A DNA stretch of 64,000 nt from NCBI RefSeq assembly GCF_004803855.2, contig NZ_CP012552.1, positions 1 through 64,000 of the forward strand, read 5' to 3'. This document shows positions 31,159 to 41,007 of this stretch, one piece after another (the first letter of the stretch is position 1; each line of letters opens with the position of its first letter). The notes under the pieces are model-generated. The model made no database searches, was not told where the DNA came from, and saw only the letters and a program-made list of their open reading frames with translations. Source of the DNA: Campylobacter sp. RM16192. GTDB lineage: Bacteria > Campylobacterota > Campylobacteria > Campylobacterales > Campylobacteraceae. The translations under genes and the position numbers were made by a program.

Positions 31159-32079
31159 ATGAGAAAGATCTTTAAAATTTTATGTGCGTTTTCCTTGCTT
31201 TGCTCTCTTGCAAATGCAAAAGAAAATTTAGACAAAATCGGCATAACTTACGTCAAATCACCGCTAAACGTCCCGTCAATCGTCGATAAATTCAAAGGCT
31301 TTTACGGCAAATCATTTGGCGTGCCGGTGGAGTATTTTGAGATAACTTCAGGAGCCAAGCAGACTCAAGCGCTCGCATCAAATTCGCTTCAGTTTCTTAA
31401 CTGTGTGGGCGGCACTTCGGTTATCCTAGCGGCTGCAAACAAGGCTGATATCAAGATCATAAGTGCGTATTCAAGAGCGCCTGAAGCGTTTGTTATATTT
31501 GCTAAAGATAAAAGCATAAAATCGCCAAAAGATCTAAAAGGCAAGAAGATCGCAGGACCTAAAGGCACGATACTAAACGAGCTTTTGGTTAGATACCTTG
31601 CACTTGGCGGACTTAGTATAAACGACGTTGAGTTCATCTCTATGGGCATCCCGCCTGCACAAGCCGCACTTGAAAACGGAAGCGTTGATATGGCGCTTTT
31701 GGCTGGGCCTGCAGCTTATAACGCACAAAAATCAGGACTTCACATCGTCACAACCGGCAAGGGCGTCATCACTCCGGTTATCGTAACGGCTACAAGCGGA
31801 GAGTTTTATAAGAAGCACAAAGATGTAGTTGAGAAATTTAAGAAGACTCAGGATGAAATTTTAGATTTTATCAAAGCAAACGAAGAGGAAGCTCTTAAAT
31901 TTACAGCCCAGGAAACCGGCCTTAGTATAGAAGCGGTTAAGAGCATGTATCCGCAGTATGACTTTAGCTCAAAGATCACGGCTGATGATATAAAAGCACT
32001 TGAAGCTACGCAAGAATTTATGCTTGAAAGCAAGATGATCGAGCAAAAAATAGACATAAAATCACTTCTAATAAACTAA
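31159..32079 (+). CDS. ABC transporter substrate-binding protein, NMT1/SsuA-like
   Basis: The 306-aa product starts with a signal peptide that ends ANA near residue 20. The rest follows the two-lobe type 2 binding-protein pattern of the NMT1/TauA/SsuA group (SLQFLNCVGGTS near 82, SPKDLKGKKIAGPKGT near 118, GIPPAQAALENGSVDMALLA near 158). ATG at 31159 has AAGGAG 8 bases upstream; an earlier in-frame start at 31057 would mask the signal peptide. Ligand could be a sulfonate, nitrate-like or pyrimidine-type compound; the sequence does not decide. Confidence 0.85.
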   Translation: MRKIFKILCAFSLLCSLANAKENLDKIGITYVKSPLNVPSIVDKFKGFYGKSFGVPVEYFEITSGAKQTQALASNSLQFLNCVGGTSVILAAANKADIKIISAYSRAPEAFVIFAKDKSIKSPKDLKGKKIAGPKGTILNELLVRYLALGGLSINDVEFISMGIPPAQAALENGSVDMALLAGPAAYNAQKSGLHIVTTGKGVITPVIVTATSGEFYKKHKDVVEKFKKTQDEILDFIKANEEEALKFTAQETGLSIEAVKSMYPQYDFSSKITADDIKALEATQEFMLESKMIEQKIDIKSLLIN

Positions 32080-32082
32080 AAT

Positions 32083-32106
32083 TTAAAGGGCAAATTTGCC
32101 CTTTAA
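32083..32106. terminator. Palindromic hairpin after the transporter genes
   Basis: A perfect 24-bp palindrome (TTAAAGGGCAAA with TTTGCCCTTTAA) starts 4 bases after the binding-protein stop. The T run is poor, so termination efficiency is uncertain. Confidence 0.6.
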
Positions 32107-32161
32107 CCTTAAAAACTCCCAAAACCTCCGAAATTTAAAATTTATTTTGCCAAAGTAGAGG

Positions 32162-32167
32162 TATAAT
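32162..32167 (+). promoter_or_regulatory. Candidate -10 element for the NFU-murE gene group
   Basis: TATAAT at 32162-32167 lies 26 bases before the NFU gene, following the hairpin that ends the transporter genes. The next genes overlap or abut and are probably read from here. Confidence 0.5.
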
Positions 32168-32193
32168 AAAATAAAAAATAAAAAGGGCGAGAT

Positions 32194-32463
32194 ATGATTC
32201 CATTTACCGACGAAGAGCTGCTAAAGCCTGTAAGTGCGAGCCTGCAAAAGGTTATGCCTATGCTTGAGCGAGATGGTGGAGGACTCGAGCTTTTAGGCAT
32301 TAAAAATGGCAAAATTTATGTTCGACTTACAGGTCATTGTCACGGCTGTGCAGCAAGCGGAACTACTTTAAAATACGGCATAGAAAGACAACTTAGGATA
32401 GATATTCACCCTGAACTTGAAGTGATAAATATTCCTATTGGCGAAGAGGTTAATTTAGATTGA
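32194..32463 (+). CDS. NFU-domain iron-sulfur scaffold protein
   Basis: The 89-aa protein is a single NFU domain with the cluster-binding CxxC as CHGC (Cys49, Cys52), preceded by the family stretch MLERDGGGLELL. Such proteins carry [4Fe-4S] clusters to target enzymes. Its stop overlaps the next start by 4 bases. Confidence 0.9.
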   Translation: MIPFTDEELLKPVSASLQKVMPMLERDGGGLELLGIKNGKIYVRLTGHCHGCAASGTTLKYGIERQLRIDIHPELEVINIPIGEEVNLD

Positions 32464-33008
32464 TAGATTATAAAAAACTTGGTGTCAAGGCCTTTTATAA
32501 AGGGCGATTTGATGAGGCGATGAACTATTTTTCGCTGGCTTATAATAAAAAAGAGGACAAGAGACTACTATTTTTTATTATGCTTTGTTCGCTTGCTAAA
32601 AATAGATATGATGAGGCTATGATGCTCTTTGAAATTTTTAAGGTCAAAGAGGATGTGGGAATGAGTGCTGAGGATTTGGATGAAATTTTAGCCACTCTAG
32701 AGTCTAAATTTGAAGAGAAAGATGAGCTTGAAAGTCAAAATGCGATCAGCTATCATGATTTTATGCAGGCGGTTGCCAAAGAGGGTAGCTTTAAGAGTGT
32801 ATTTGAAGATATTATGTTTTCTACCAGAGTTATGATAAGTAGCCGAGATGACTTTTTGCAATTTTTAGAAAATTTGATTAAAAACGATTTTATCGAGATG
32901 GGATTAAACTACATAGAAAGCGTTGCCTCTATTTTTGCCGGCGACGAGAGACTAAATGCGCTAATCGGCGAAATAAACAAAAGGCGCAAAAGTGAAGATT
33001 TACATTAA
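32460..33008 (+). CDS. TPR-like hypothetical protein
   Basis: The 182-aa protein has an N-terminal pair of TPR-like helices (KAFYKGRFDEAMNYFSLAY, then RYDEAMMLFEIFKV), and a helical C-terminal half without a recognised domain. It starts with TTG (32460) overlapping the NFU gene. A gene in this place between NFU and murE is, from memory, also present in C. jejuni, so it is conserved but uncharacterised. Confidence 0.75.
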   Translation: MIDYKKLGVKAFYKGRFDEAMNYFSLAYNKKEDKRLLFFIMLCSLAKNRYDEAMMLFEIFKVKEDVGMSAEDLDEILATLESKFEEKDELESQNAISYHDFMQAVAKEGSFKSVFEDIMFSTRVMISSRDDFLQFLENLIKNDFIEMGLNYIESVASIFAGDERLNALIGEINKRRKSEDLH

Positions 33009-34275
33009 AGACTCATTTGTAACGGATAATTCAAAAGAATGCGAAAAAGGATGCTTTTTTGTTCGCACTCATACAAATTCAAAATTTATAGACTCAGCTA
33101 TTGCTAATGGCGCTAAAGTCATAAGTTTAAGCGAATGCAAAGAGATTTTGGGGATTGATAAAAATATAAAAATCATAGGCGTAACGGGAACAAACGGTAA
33201 AACTACAACTGCCGCAGCGATTTACTCAATATTGCTTGATCTTGGCTATAAATGCGGGCTTTGCGGCACGAGAGGCGCATTTGTTAATAATAAAAGGATT
33301 GATGAAAAGGCGCTTACTACAAGTGAAATTTTGCGTACTATTAATTATTTAAAAGTTGCAAGCGAAGAGAAGTGCGAATTTTTCGTTATGGAGGTTAGTT
33401 CTCACGCCATAGACCAAAACCGTATAGAAAGTCTTGATTTTGCGATGAAAATTTTTACAAATTTGACACAAGATCACCTCGACTACCACCACACTTTCGA
33501 AGAATACGCGCGTGTTAAAAGCAGTTTTTTTGATGATGACACTTTAAAACTTATAAATATCGATGATGGAAATTTAAAATTTAACGCTAAAAATGCGCTT
33601 ACTTACTCGCTTAAAAAGCATGCAAATTTCGCTCCTATCGCTTACGGGCTAAAAAATGGCATTAATGCTATTATTAAGACTCCAAAGGGCGAGCTTGAGA
33701 TCAGCTCAAATTTGCAGGGTGAATTTAATCTTTACAATCTAATTGCAGCGATTGGTTGCGTAATGAGCTTAACGGATAAGAGTTGTAATGAGATATCGCG
33801 TGCAGTTAGTAATTTTGGCGGTGTTGAGGGTCGTATGGAGGTTGTTAGTGACAATCCTCTTGTTATTGTTGATTTTGCACATACTCCAGATGGAATTGAA
33901 AAAGTCCTAAGCGCACTTTGTCACTATGAGATTGTGGTAGTGTTTGGAGCTGGAGGTGATAGAGATAACACAAAGCGTCCTAAAATGGGTGCTATAGTGC
34001 AAAGATTTGCAAAGCTTGCAATAGTGACTAGCGATAATCCAAGAAGCGAAGAGCCGATGGAGATAATAAAGCAAATTTGTGCGGGCATGAAGATGGATGA
34101 TAGCGTGATTTGCGAACCTGATAGAAAAAAAGCGATTAAAATCGGACTTGAAAGCTTAAAAAATGTACAAATTTTAGTGATTTTAGGTAAAGGCGATGAG
34201 AGCTATCAGGAGATCAAAGGTATCAAATATCCGTTTAGTGATAAAGATGTTGTTTTACAGGCTTTATCTCACTAA
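32992..34275 (+). CDS. murE: UDP-N-acetylmuramoyl-tripeptide synthetase (MurE)
   Basis: MurE adds meso-diaminopimelate to UDP-MurNAc-L-Ala-D-Glu in peptidoglycan synthesis. The 427-aa protein has the ATP loop [10 protein letters not shown] (63-72), the mid-domain [12 protein letters not shown], and the DNPR motif (in SDNPRSEEP near 345) that selects meso-DAP. It is shorter than the usual 480-500 aa because the N-terminal domain is reduced, as in other campylobacters. It starts with GTG at 32992 and overlaps the TPR gene by 17 bases. Confidence 0.94.
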   Translation: MKIYIKDSFVTDNSKECEKGCFFVRTHTNSKFIDSAIANGAKVISLSECKEILGIDKNIKIIGVTGTNGKTTTAAAIYSILLDLGYKCGLCGTRGAFVNNKRIDEKALTTSEILRTINYLKVASEEKCEFFVMEVSSHAIDQNRIESLDFAMKIFTNLTQDHLDYHHTFEEYARVKSSFFDDDTLKLINIDDGNLKFNAKNALTYSLKKHANFAPIAYGLKNGINAIIKTPKGELEISSNLQGEFNLYNLIAAIGCVMSLTDKSCNEISRAVSNFGGVEGRMEVVSDNPLVIVDFAHTPDGIEKVLSALCHYEIVVVFGAGGDRDNTKRPKMGAIVQRFAKLAIVTSDNPRSEEPMEIIKQICAGMKMDDSVICEPDRKKAIKIGLESLKNVQILVILGKGDESYQEIKGIKYPFSDKDVVLQALSH

Positions 34276-34316
34276 ATTTATCTACAGCAAATAAAATAAA
34301 ATATAAAAGGTATAAA

Positions 34317-34664
34317 ATGAGAATAGAGATTTTGGCTAGTAAAATTCACAGAGCAACAGTAAGTGATGCCAATCTAAACTATGTAGGCTCAATAGGAATT
34401 GATGAAAAATTGATGGAAGCGGCAAATTTGATAGAAAACCAAAAGGTTGAAATTCTAAATATCAACAACGGCGAGAGGTTTTCTACGTATGTAATAAAGA
34501 GTAAAAAAGATGGCGATATTTGCCTTAATGGAGCCGCTGCACGCAAAGTTTGCATAGGGGATAAAGTTATAATAGTGGCTTACGCAACAATGAAATTTAA
34601 AAAGGCTAAAAAATTTGAGCCAAAAATCGTGCATGTAAATGATAAAAACCAAATAATATCCTAA
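34317..34664 (+). CDS. panD: Aspartate 1-decarboxylase
   Basis: PanD makes beta-alanine for pantothenate. It is cut by itself between Gly24 and Ser25 (NYVGSIGID) to form the pyruvoyl group. The 115-aa length fits. Lys9 in the active site is present (ASKIHRATV). It lies between murE and the YbaB gene, without other pantothenate genes nearby. Confidence 0.94.
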   Translation: MRIEILASKIHRATVSDANLNYVGSIGIDEKLMEAANLIENQKVEILNINNGERFSTYVIKSKKDGDICLNGAAARKVCIGDKVIIVAYATMKFKKAKKFEPKIVHVNDKNQIIS

Positions 34665-34726
34665 AATTTCGATACTCTGCAGATAGATTAAAAAATTGAA
34701 ACAAATTTATATAAGCTCAAATTTGA

Positions 34727-34732
34727 TATAAT
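34727..34732 (+). promoter_or_regulatory. Candidate -10 element before the YbaB gene
   Basis: A perfect TATAAT lies 25 bases before the YbaB ATG in the 92-bp spacer after panD. It probably drives ybaB and the genes after it, up to uppP, which are packed with gaps of 0-9 bases. Confidence 0.55.
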
Positions 34733-34756
34733 CAGCCAAAACCAAAAGGATTTTTT

Positions 34757-35065
34757 ATGTTTGAAGGACTTGATTTTTCTAAAATGGGTGAGATGCTCGA
34801 AGAGGTTCAAAAGAAAGCTCGTGAGCTTGAAAATGAAACTGCAAATCGCGAATTTAGCGTAAAAAGCGGCGGGGGGCTTATTAGCGTAAAAGCTAATGGC
34901 AAAGGGGAACTTTTGGATATCAATATAGACGATAGCCTACTTGAAGACAAAGAGAGTTTGCAAATTTTACTAATTAGTGCTGTAAATGACGTAATGGCAA
35001 TGGTTGAAGAGAGCAAAAAGCATATGGCTTCTAAGATGTTAGGCGGATTTGTCGGAGGTGTATAG
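34757..35065 (+). CDS. YbaB/EbfC family nucleoid-associated protein
   Basis: The 102-aa protein shows the family pattern: a helical start (LDFSKMGEMLEEVQKKARELE), a middle sheet with VKANGKGELLDINID, and a C-terminal helix (AVNDVMAMVEESKKHMASKM). Family members bind DNA as dimers. The stop directly precedes the PDZ gene. Confidence 0.88.
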   Translation: MFEGLDFSKMGEMLEEVQKKARELENETANREFSVKSGGGLISVKANGKGELLDINIDDSLLEDKESLQILLISAVNDVMAMVEESKKHMASKMLGGFVGGV

Positions 35066-36142
35066 ATGAGAAAAATTTTTCTTATTTTAACACTTTGTGC
35101 GATTATTTTTGCCGCCCCTAGACCTACACAAGATGACTTTAACGCTTGCTTTGAAAAAACCTTACCAAGTATTGTGAATGTAAGTGGAAATAAGGGCATT
35201 GCGCTTAGTTCAAATTTAATAGCCGTTCCTAAAAATAGTCAAATGCCTGTCAAAAACTATATCAAATTTGATCCATTTTTGGGACTTTATCTAGTTGCAT
35301 CGGATATCAAGCTTGAGCCAATTAGAATGAGCGATGATAACAATACCAAAAAGAGCGATTGGGTAAGCGTTACTAGCGATCTTAATGCGACTGTTTATGG
35401 GCATGTCAAATCTCTTGGAGAAAGACTAGGAGAGCTTGATACTCTTACTTTTGATGTAAATGGCACAGGAGCGCTTCTTAGTGTTTGTTGTAATATGCGC
35501 GGTATCGCAGTTGGCGATAATAAATTTGTGCCAAGTAGATATCTAAAGCATTTTATCGCCTATCCTTATTTGTATTATGGAGACGTTGGAGCTAGCTTTG
35601 AGGCTATTAAGGATAAAATTTACGTAAAAAGCGTAGAGAGATTAGGTAGAGGCGCTGTATTGATGATGGGCGATGAAATAGTAAGTATAAATGGCCAAAA
35701 ATTTACCACTCTAAGAGAGCTAAATGAGAGAATTTTATTCGCCAAAAAGGGCGAAATTTTAAATTTTGAAATCATCAGAAATGAAGTAGTCGAGAGGTTT
35801 GATATACCTGTTTCTAGCGAGCCAAACACCCAAAATACTCAAAAGACAAATTTAAATGCTGATAAAACAGAAACAAAAAAAGAGTCTAAAGTAGTTAATG
35901 CCGCCAGAGATTTTTTTAAGGCGCAAGGAATAACTCTTGATGATAAACTTGTAGTCAAAAAAGTTGATGAAGATTCTCAGGCTGCCGGATTTGGGATAAA
36001 ACCTGGCGATAAGCTCATACAAATTAATCAAAATGAGGTTAAAAATTATAAGGATATTTTGAAATTTACGTCAAAAGAAAAAGGCGAATATATACTGCTT
36101 TTTCGACGTGAAGGTTTTGACTTCTTTTATAAAGTGCGCTAA
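35066..36142 (+). CDS. Exported protein with two PDZ-like domains
   Basis: The 358-aa protein has a signal peptide (residues 1-16, ending FAA). An N-terminal region (about 20-160) resembles a trypsin-like fold without a visible catalytic triad. Two PDZ-like stretches follow (about 190-250, GDEIVSINGQKFTTL; about 300-355, GIKPGDKLIQINQNEVKNY). It is likely periplasmic. From memory, the same gene position occurs in C. jejuni. Role unknown; it could be a protease-related chaperone. Confidence 0.75.
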   Translation: MRKIFLILTLCAIIFAAPRPTQDDFNACFEKTLPSIVNVSGNKGIALSSNLIAVPKNSQMPVKNYIKFDPFLGLYLVASDIKLEPIRMSDDNNTKKSDWVSVTSDLNATVYGHVKSLGERLGELDTLTFDVNGTGALLSVCCNMRGIAVGDNKFVPSRYLKHFIAYPYLYYGDVGASFEAIKDKIYVKSVERLGRGAVLMMGDEIVSINGQKFTTLRELNERILFAKKGEILNFEIIRNEVVERFDIPVSSEPNTQNTQKTNLNADKTETKKESKVVNAARDFFKAQGITLDDKLVVKKVDEDSQAAGFGIKPGDKLIQINQNEVKNYKDILKFTSKEKGEYILLFRREGFDFFYKVR

Positions 36143-36997
36143 ATGAATGAAAATTTATTAAATGATTTTAAGAGTTTCTTGGCGGAAAATTTGCCAAGTG
36201 CTCCAAGCTTTCATCCATATTTTGATGAGGCTTTAAAGTATATGCTGCTTGCCGGAGGTAAACACTTTCGTGCAATGCTTTTATTGGGTGTTGTGAAAGC
36301 GCTTAAGCCCGAAGTTTTAAAGGATGCGTTTGATGTGGCGCTTGGGTTTGAGATGATGCACACTTACTCTCTTATTCACGATGATTTGCCGGTAATGGAT
36401 AATTCCCAGCTTCGCAGAGGCAAGCCTACGCTTCATGTAAAATTTGATGAGGTTACCGCTGTTTTGGTTGGAGATGCTTTGAACACTCATGCGTTTTATC
36501 AAATTTCAAAAGCTAATTTAAGTCCTGAAATTCGTATAAAATGCGTTGAAATTCTAAGTCAAAATGCCGGTGTTAGTGGAATGGTTTTGGGCCAGGCATT
36601 GGATTGCCACTTTGAAAACCAGAGGCTTGGATTGCAAGAGCTTACGTTTTTGCATTTGCACAAAACCGCTAAGCTAATTGCCGCAAGTTTAAAAGCCGGA
36701 TGCGTAATAGCCGATATGAGCTATGAAGATAGCGAAAAAATCTATAAGATCGGGCTTGATTTGGGACTTGCTTTTCAAATAGCCGATGATATTATAGATG
36801 CGACAAAGAGTGCCACTGAGGCTGGTAAGCCTACAAATAATGACGGTGTGAAAAACTCTTTTACCAATCTACTTGGCGTTAAAGGCGCTAAAGAGGCAAA
36901 AGACGAGCTTATAGAAAAAATAGAAAACGAGCTAAAAAGCACTCATCTTGGCATCAAAGAGATAGTTGCAAATTTAATAGATAGACACTTGAGATAA
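36143..36997 (+). CDS. ispA: Polyprenyl synthetase (farnesyl/geranylgeranyl diphosphate synthase)
   Basis: The 284-aa enzyme joins isopentenyl diphosphate units to make C15 or C20 diphosphates. The first Asp-rich motif is HDDLPVMDN (Asp80, 81, 86) with RRGKPTLH after it; the second is FQIADDIIDATKS near 213. The extra residues within the first motif (DDxxxxD) are typical of bacterial short-chain enzymes. It supplies the precursor for undecaprenyl diphosphate, which links it to uppP downstream. Confidence 0.92.
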   Translation: MNENLLNDFKSFLAENLPSAPSFHPYFDEALKYMLLAGGKHFRAMLLLGVVKALKPEVLKDAFDVALGFEMMHTYSLIHDDLPVMDNSQLRRGKPTLHVKFDEVTAVLVGDALNTHAFYQISKANLSPEIRIKCVEILSQNAGVSGMVLGQALDCHFENQRLGLQELTFLHLHKTAKLIAASLKAGCVIADMSYEDSEKIYKIGLDLGLAFQIADDIIDATKSATEAGKPTNNDGVKNSFTNLLGVKGAKEAKDELIEKIENELKSTHLGIKEIVANLIDRHLR

Positions 36998-37006
36998 AGG
37001 AAAAAT

Positions 37007-38920
37007 ATGTTAAAAAAACAAGCCGATACTATAAGATTTTTATGTGCCGATATGGTGCAAAAGGCAAATAGCGGACATCCGGGTGCGCCAATGGGGCTAG
37101 CGGACGTGATGGTCGTACTTATGAAATTTTTAAATCACAATCCAAAAAATCCAAATTGGCTAAATCGCGATAGACTCGTATTTAGCGGTGGGCACGCAAG
37201 TAGTCTCGTGTATAGTTTTTTACATTTAAGCGGATATGATTTAAGCCTTGATGAACTTAAAAAATTCCGCCAGCTTGGTTCGCTTACCCCAGGTCATCCT
37301 GAGATTCATACCAAAGGTGTAGAGGTTGCAACTGGTCCGCTTGGACAAGGTGTGGCGAATGCCGTAGGATTTGCCATGGCTGCAAAATACGCTGCAAATT
37401 TGCTAAACGAACCAAATAATGAGGTGATAAATCATAAAATTTACTGTCTTTGCGGAGATGGCGATTTACAAGAGGGTATTAGTTATGAAGCCTGTGCTAT
37501 AGCGGGAAATTTGAGTTTAAATAATTTGGTTTTGATATACGACTCAAATAATATCACAATAGAGGGCGATACAAGTATAGCTTGGAGCGAGGACGTAAAA
37601 GTTCGTTTTGAGGCTCAAGGCTGGGATGTGGCTCGTATAGATGGGCACGACTATGATCAGATTGAATTTGCACTTGAACAAGCTAAGGAAAGAGAAAAGC
37701 CTTATCTAATCATTGCAAATACACGTATAGCAAAGGGTGCCGGTGAGCTTGAGGGAAGCCATCATAGTCATGGTGCTCCGCTTGGAGAAGAGATTATAAG
37801 AGCCGCTAAAGAGGCTGCGGGGTTTGATCCTGACTTAAAATTTACTATCGATGAAGATGTGTTGTTGCGTTTTAGAGCGGCTATTGAGAAAGGCGATTTG
37901 GCTGAGGCTTTATGGAATAAACAGGTTGAAAATTTAAGCAATGAGGGCAAAAGGCTTTTAAATTCACTTCTTAATCCTGAAATATCAAAGATAAATTTTC
38001 CTGATTTTGCAGGCAAAAAAGTAGCAACACGCGATAGTAACGGCGCGATAATAAATGAAATCGCAAAGACTCTTCCTGGATTTATGGGTGGTTCAGCAGA
38101 TCTTGCTCCATCAAACAAAACTGAGTTAAAAGGTATGGGTGACTTCCCGAACGGACGCAATATACACTTTGGAATAAGAGAACATGCGATGGCCGCGATA
38201 AATAATGCATTTGCTAGATACGGTCTGTTTTTGCCTTTTTCGGCGACATTTTTTATCTTTAGCGATTATTTAAAGCCAAGTGCAAGAATTGCCGCTTTAA
38301 TGGGCGTAAAGCACTTCTTTATCCTTACTCACGACAGCATCGGAGTAGGAGAAGATGGTCCTACTCATCAGCCTATAGAGCAGCTTAGCACTCTTCGTGC
38401 GATGCCAAATTTTTATACTTTCCGTCCGGCAGACGGAAACGAGAACGTAGAATGTTGGAAAGTAGCTTTAAATTTAAATGCTCCATCGGCTTTTGTGCTA
38501 TCTCGCCAAGGGCTCGAGCCTCTTAAGAGTGGTGAGTTTGGAAGTGTAGAAAAAGGAGCTTATCTTTTAAAATCTACACCAGATGCGAAAATAACTCTTG
38601 TTGCAAGCGGAAGCGAAGTAAGTTTATGCGTAAAAACGGCAGACACTCTAAACGCTCTTGGTATAGGCGTAAATGTAGTTTCGGCACCATGCTTTGATCT
38701 GCTTTGCGAACAGCCAAAAGATTATGTAGATAAAATTTTAGATCCAACCACAAATATAGTAGCTGTAGAGGCTGCAAGTGCGCTAGAGTGGTATAAATTT
38801 GCAGATATTGTTTATGGAATGAAGAGTTTTGGTGAGAGCGGCAAAGCGGATGATCTGTTTGATTATTTTGGATTTAGCCCTGAAAAACTGGTCAAATTTA
38901 TCAAAGATTTAGTTAAATAA
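37007..38920 (+). CDS. tkt: Transketolase
   Basis: Transketolase moves two-carbon units in the pentose phosphate pathway using thiamine diphosphate. The 637-aa protein has SGHPGAPMGLAD near 22, the TPP motif GDGDLQEGISYEACAIAGNL (near 152-171) with the distal NN, and the GIREHAMAAI and DSIGVGEDGPTHQP segments of the second half. Last base shared with the uppP start. Confidence 0.96.
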   Translation: MLKKQADTIRFLCADMVQKANSGHPGAPMGLADVMVVLMKFLNHNPKNPNWLNRDRLVFSGGHASSLVYSFLHLSGYDLSLDELKKFRQLGSLTPGHPEIHTKGVEVATGPLGQGVANAVGFAMAAKYAANLLNEPNNEVINHKIYCLCGDGDLQEGISYEACAIAGNLSLNNLVLIYDSNNITIEGDTSIAWSEDVKVRFEAQGWDVARIDGHDYDQIEFALEQAKEREKPYLIIANTRIAKGAGELEGSHHSHGAPLGEEIIRAAKEAAGFDPDLKFTIDEDVLLRFRAAIEKGDLAEALWNKQVENLSNEGKRLLNSLLNPEISKINFPDFAGKKVATRDSNGAIINEIAKTLPGFMGGSADLAPSNKTELKGMGDFPNGRNIHFGIREHAMAAINNAFARYGLFLPFSATFFIFSDYLKPSARIAALMGVKHFFILTHDSIGVGEDGPTHQPIEQLSTLRAMPNFYTFRPADGNENVECWKVALNLNAPSAFVLSRQGLEPLKSGEFGSVEKGAYLLKSTPDAKITLVASGSEVSLCVKTADTLNALGIGVNVVSAPCFDLLCEQPKDYVDKILDPTTNIVAVEAASALEWYKFADIVYGMKSFGESGKADDLFDYFGFSPEKLVKFIKDLVK

Positions 38921-39714
38921 TGGATTTTTTGCAGGTTATTGTTCTTGCTCTTGTTCAAGGCATAAGCGAATTTTTGCCTATATCAAGCTCGGCACATTTG
39001 GTGCTTGTACCAAAGTTGCTTGGTTGGCAAGATCAAGGCTTAGCCTTTGATGTGGCGGTTCATGTCGGAACACTAACCGCAATCTTATTTTATTTTAAAG
39101 ATAGTCTAAAAAAGCTTTTATCTGATTTTTTTGCTTCAATAATGCAGAGAAAAAAAGTTGGCGACAGCACTCTTGTGTGGTCTGTCGGCTTTGCAACATT
39201 GCCGGTAGGGCTATGCGGTCTAGCTCTTAATGATATTATTGAACAATATGTCAGAAGTGGCATTATTATCGCTATTACCACTATTTTATTTGCCGTGGTA
39301 TTGTTTATCGCAGATAAAAATCACGGATTAAAAAGTGAATATGATATGACAATCAAGCTTGCGCTTATCATAGGCTTGGCTCAAGCCATAGCTTTAATCC
39401 CTGGTGTTTCCCGATCGGGAATTACTATGAGTGCGGCTTTGCTTTTGGGATTTAGTAGAACCGCTAGTGCAAATTTCTCTTTTTTAATGTCCATTCCTGT
39501 TATTTTGCTTGCAGGATTGCTTGAAACCGTAAAGCTTGCAAACTCTCCTTGGCATATCTCTTGGAGTGATTTAATATTGGGGGCTGCAATCAGTGGAGTT
39601 AGCGCCTATATATGCGTGAGACTTTTTATGGCTTTGATATCAAAGATGAGCATGCTACCTTTTGTGATGTACCGTCTTATATTGGGCGTATTTTTAATAG
39701 TAGTTTTTATATAA
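38920..39714 (+). CDS. uppP: Undecaprenyl-diphosphatase
   Basis: UppP (BacA) recycles undecaprenyl diphosphate in the membrane for cell wall synthesis. The 264-aa protein is mostly hydrophobic and has both conserved motifs: GISEFLPISSSAHL near 14-27 and PGVSRSGITMSAALLLGFSR near 160-180. It overlaps the tkt stop by one base. Confidence 0.95.
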   Translation: MDFLQVIVLALVQGISEFLPISSSAHLVLVPKLLGWQDQGLAFDVAVHVGTLTAILFYFKDSLKKLLSDFFASIMQRKKVGDSTLVWSVGFATLPVGLCGLALNDIIEQYVRSGIIIAITTILFAVVLFIADKNHGLKSEYDMTIKLALIIGLAQAIALIPGVSRSGITMSAALLLGFSRTASANFSFLMSIPVILLAGLLETVKLANSPWHISWSDLILGAAISGVSAYICVRLFMALISKMSMLPFVMYRLILGVFLIVVFI

Positions 39715-39745
39715 CTTTGCGGCATAATAACTGCCACAAAGTTAT
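39711..39745. terminator. Bidirectional terminator between uppP and the chemoreceptor gene
   Basis: ATAACTTTG (39711-39719) pairs with CAAAGTTAT (39737-39745), with an inner GGCA/TGCC stem. TTTTTG follows on the plus strand. It serves two convergent genes 27 bases apart. Confidence 0.8.
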
Positions 39746-40830
39746 TTTTGTAGTTTTTCTTTAAGCATCTCGTCAAATAGACTAAACAGAATTTGAGAAG
39801 ACTCTTCGGCCTTTTTGAAATTTTCTATAATTTGAGAGATTGTAATCTTATTCTCGCTCATTGCAACTAAAGAGTTGTTTATCTGTTTATGGACATTGGC
39901 GTGAGGCTCGTGGAGCTTTTTAAATGATGTGGTTTGACCGAAAATTTCTTTACCGGCGTTATCGCACCATTTGCCTAGTCTGCAATTAAAATGATCTGTC
40001 ATTGCCGACCAATCGGCCTTAAGAATGTGGTCGTATCCATTAAATTTAAAAATTATATGATCTGTTTTTGCTAAAGTTATGAAAATTTCATAGTATAGCT
40101 GCTCTGTCTCGCCTTGAAATTTTATCAGTTCGCTATGAAGCTCATCAAATAAATTTTTAAAACTATATATGCTTTCGTTTGAATTTAAAGATATTTTTTC
40201 TATCTCTTCACTTTGGGCAAACATGTCGCTCGCATTTTGTTTGAGCAAATTTACGTTCATTTCGACTTCAGCTGTTGCTTTTTGTGTTCTTTCGGCTAGT
40301 TTTCTTACTTCATCCGCAACTACGGCAAATCCTCTTCCATGCTCCCCTGCTCTTGCGGCTTCTATGGCAGCATTAAGGGCGAGTAGATTAGTTTGATCGG
40401 ATATATCTTTAATCAAATTTATAACACTTGTTATTTCGTCTACGCTTTTATGCAGTCCTTCTGCTGTCTCACGAGATTTATTTGAAGACTCTGTGATATG
40501 CGAAATTGAGTTAATTATTCCGTTTGATTCGGCTTGCAGCCTATCTATTGTTCTTGCATTTTTTATACTACTTTCAGATAGATCTTTAATCCTTGTTATC
40601 TCTTGGATATTTTTTTGCACTGCCGCTATACCTACTTTTGCGCCATCGATAATACTTCTAGCCATAATATTGTCTTCATTATTTTCTTGGCTTGGCGATT
40701 TGTTTACTACTGAAATTTCATCTCGCAATCTTGAGTTCTCTTCAGTAAGACTTTGATTTTCTTGTTGAAGCTTTTTAATTTGCTCCTTTAACACCTCTAT
40801 TTCTTGTGTGTTTTTGTTTCCAAAAAACAT
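39742..40830 (-). CDS. Soluble methyl-accepting chemotaxis protein with CZB domain
   Basis: The 362-aa receptor has no membrane segment. It starts with a coiled coil (about 10-45), then a short signalling domain whose hairpin tip is [20 protein letters not shown] with [14 protein letters not shown] (about 145-190). A chemoreceptor zinc-binding (CZB) domain lies at about 255-330, with likely ligands His in [10 protein letters not shown], Cys in CRLGKW, and His residues in [11 protein letters not shown] proteins sense zinc and oxidants such as hypochlorite in other bacteria. It is the last core gene before the island. Confidence 0.88.
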   Translation of the reverse strand: MFFGNKNTQEIEVLKEQIKKLQQENQSLTEENSRLRDEISVVNKSPSQENNEDNIMARSIIDGAKVGIAAVQKNIQEITRIKDLSESSIKNARTIDRLQAESNGIINSISHITESSNKSRETAEGLHKSVDEITSVINLIKDISDQTNLLALNAAIEAARAGEHGRGFAVVADEVRKLAERTQKATAEVEMNVNLLKQNASDMFAQSEEIEKISLNSNESIYSFKNLFDELHSELIKFQGETEQLYYEIFITLAKTDHIIFKFNGYDHILKADWSAMTDHFNCRLGKWCDNAGKEIFGQTTSFKKLHEPHANVHKQINNSLVAMSENKITISQIIENFKKAEESSQILFSLFDEMLKEKLQK

Positions 40831-40984
40831 AATTGCACCTTTCTATACGCAATAATGACTTTCGGTCTTGATTATTGTGTGGATTTATTTTTATTAATTT
40901 TATTAAATTTACTCTTATAAAATATTAAATAAAGCTAAATAAAAAATGAAAATATGATATAAATTTTATTTTGTATTAATAAAG

Positions 40985-41007
40985 TGGCAGACAGGATGGG
41001 ATTTGAA
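40985..41007 (-). other. att: tRNA 3' fragment, probable attachment site
   Basis: On the minus strand these 23 bases read as the end of a tRNA gene: T-loop TTCAAAT, the 3' half of the T-stem (CCCAT), the 3' half of the acceptor stem (CCTGTCT), discriminator G and CCA. The bases before the T-loop do not form a T-stem, so no complete tRNA exists here. The G discriminator and shape fit a tRNA-Ser, but this is not certain. It is the duplicated core left when an element integrates at a tRNA 3' end. Confidence 0.75.
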
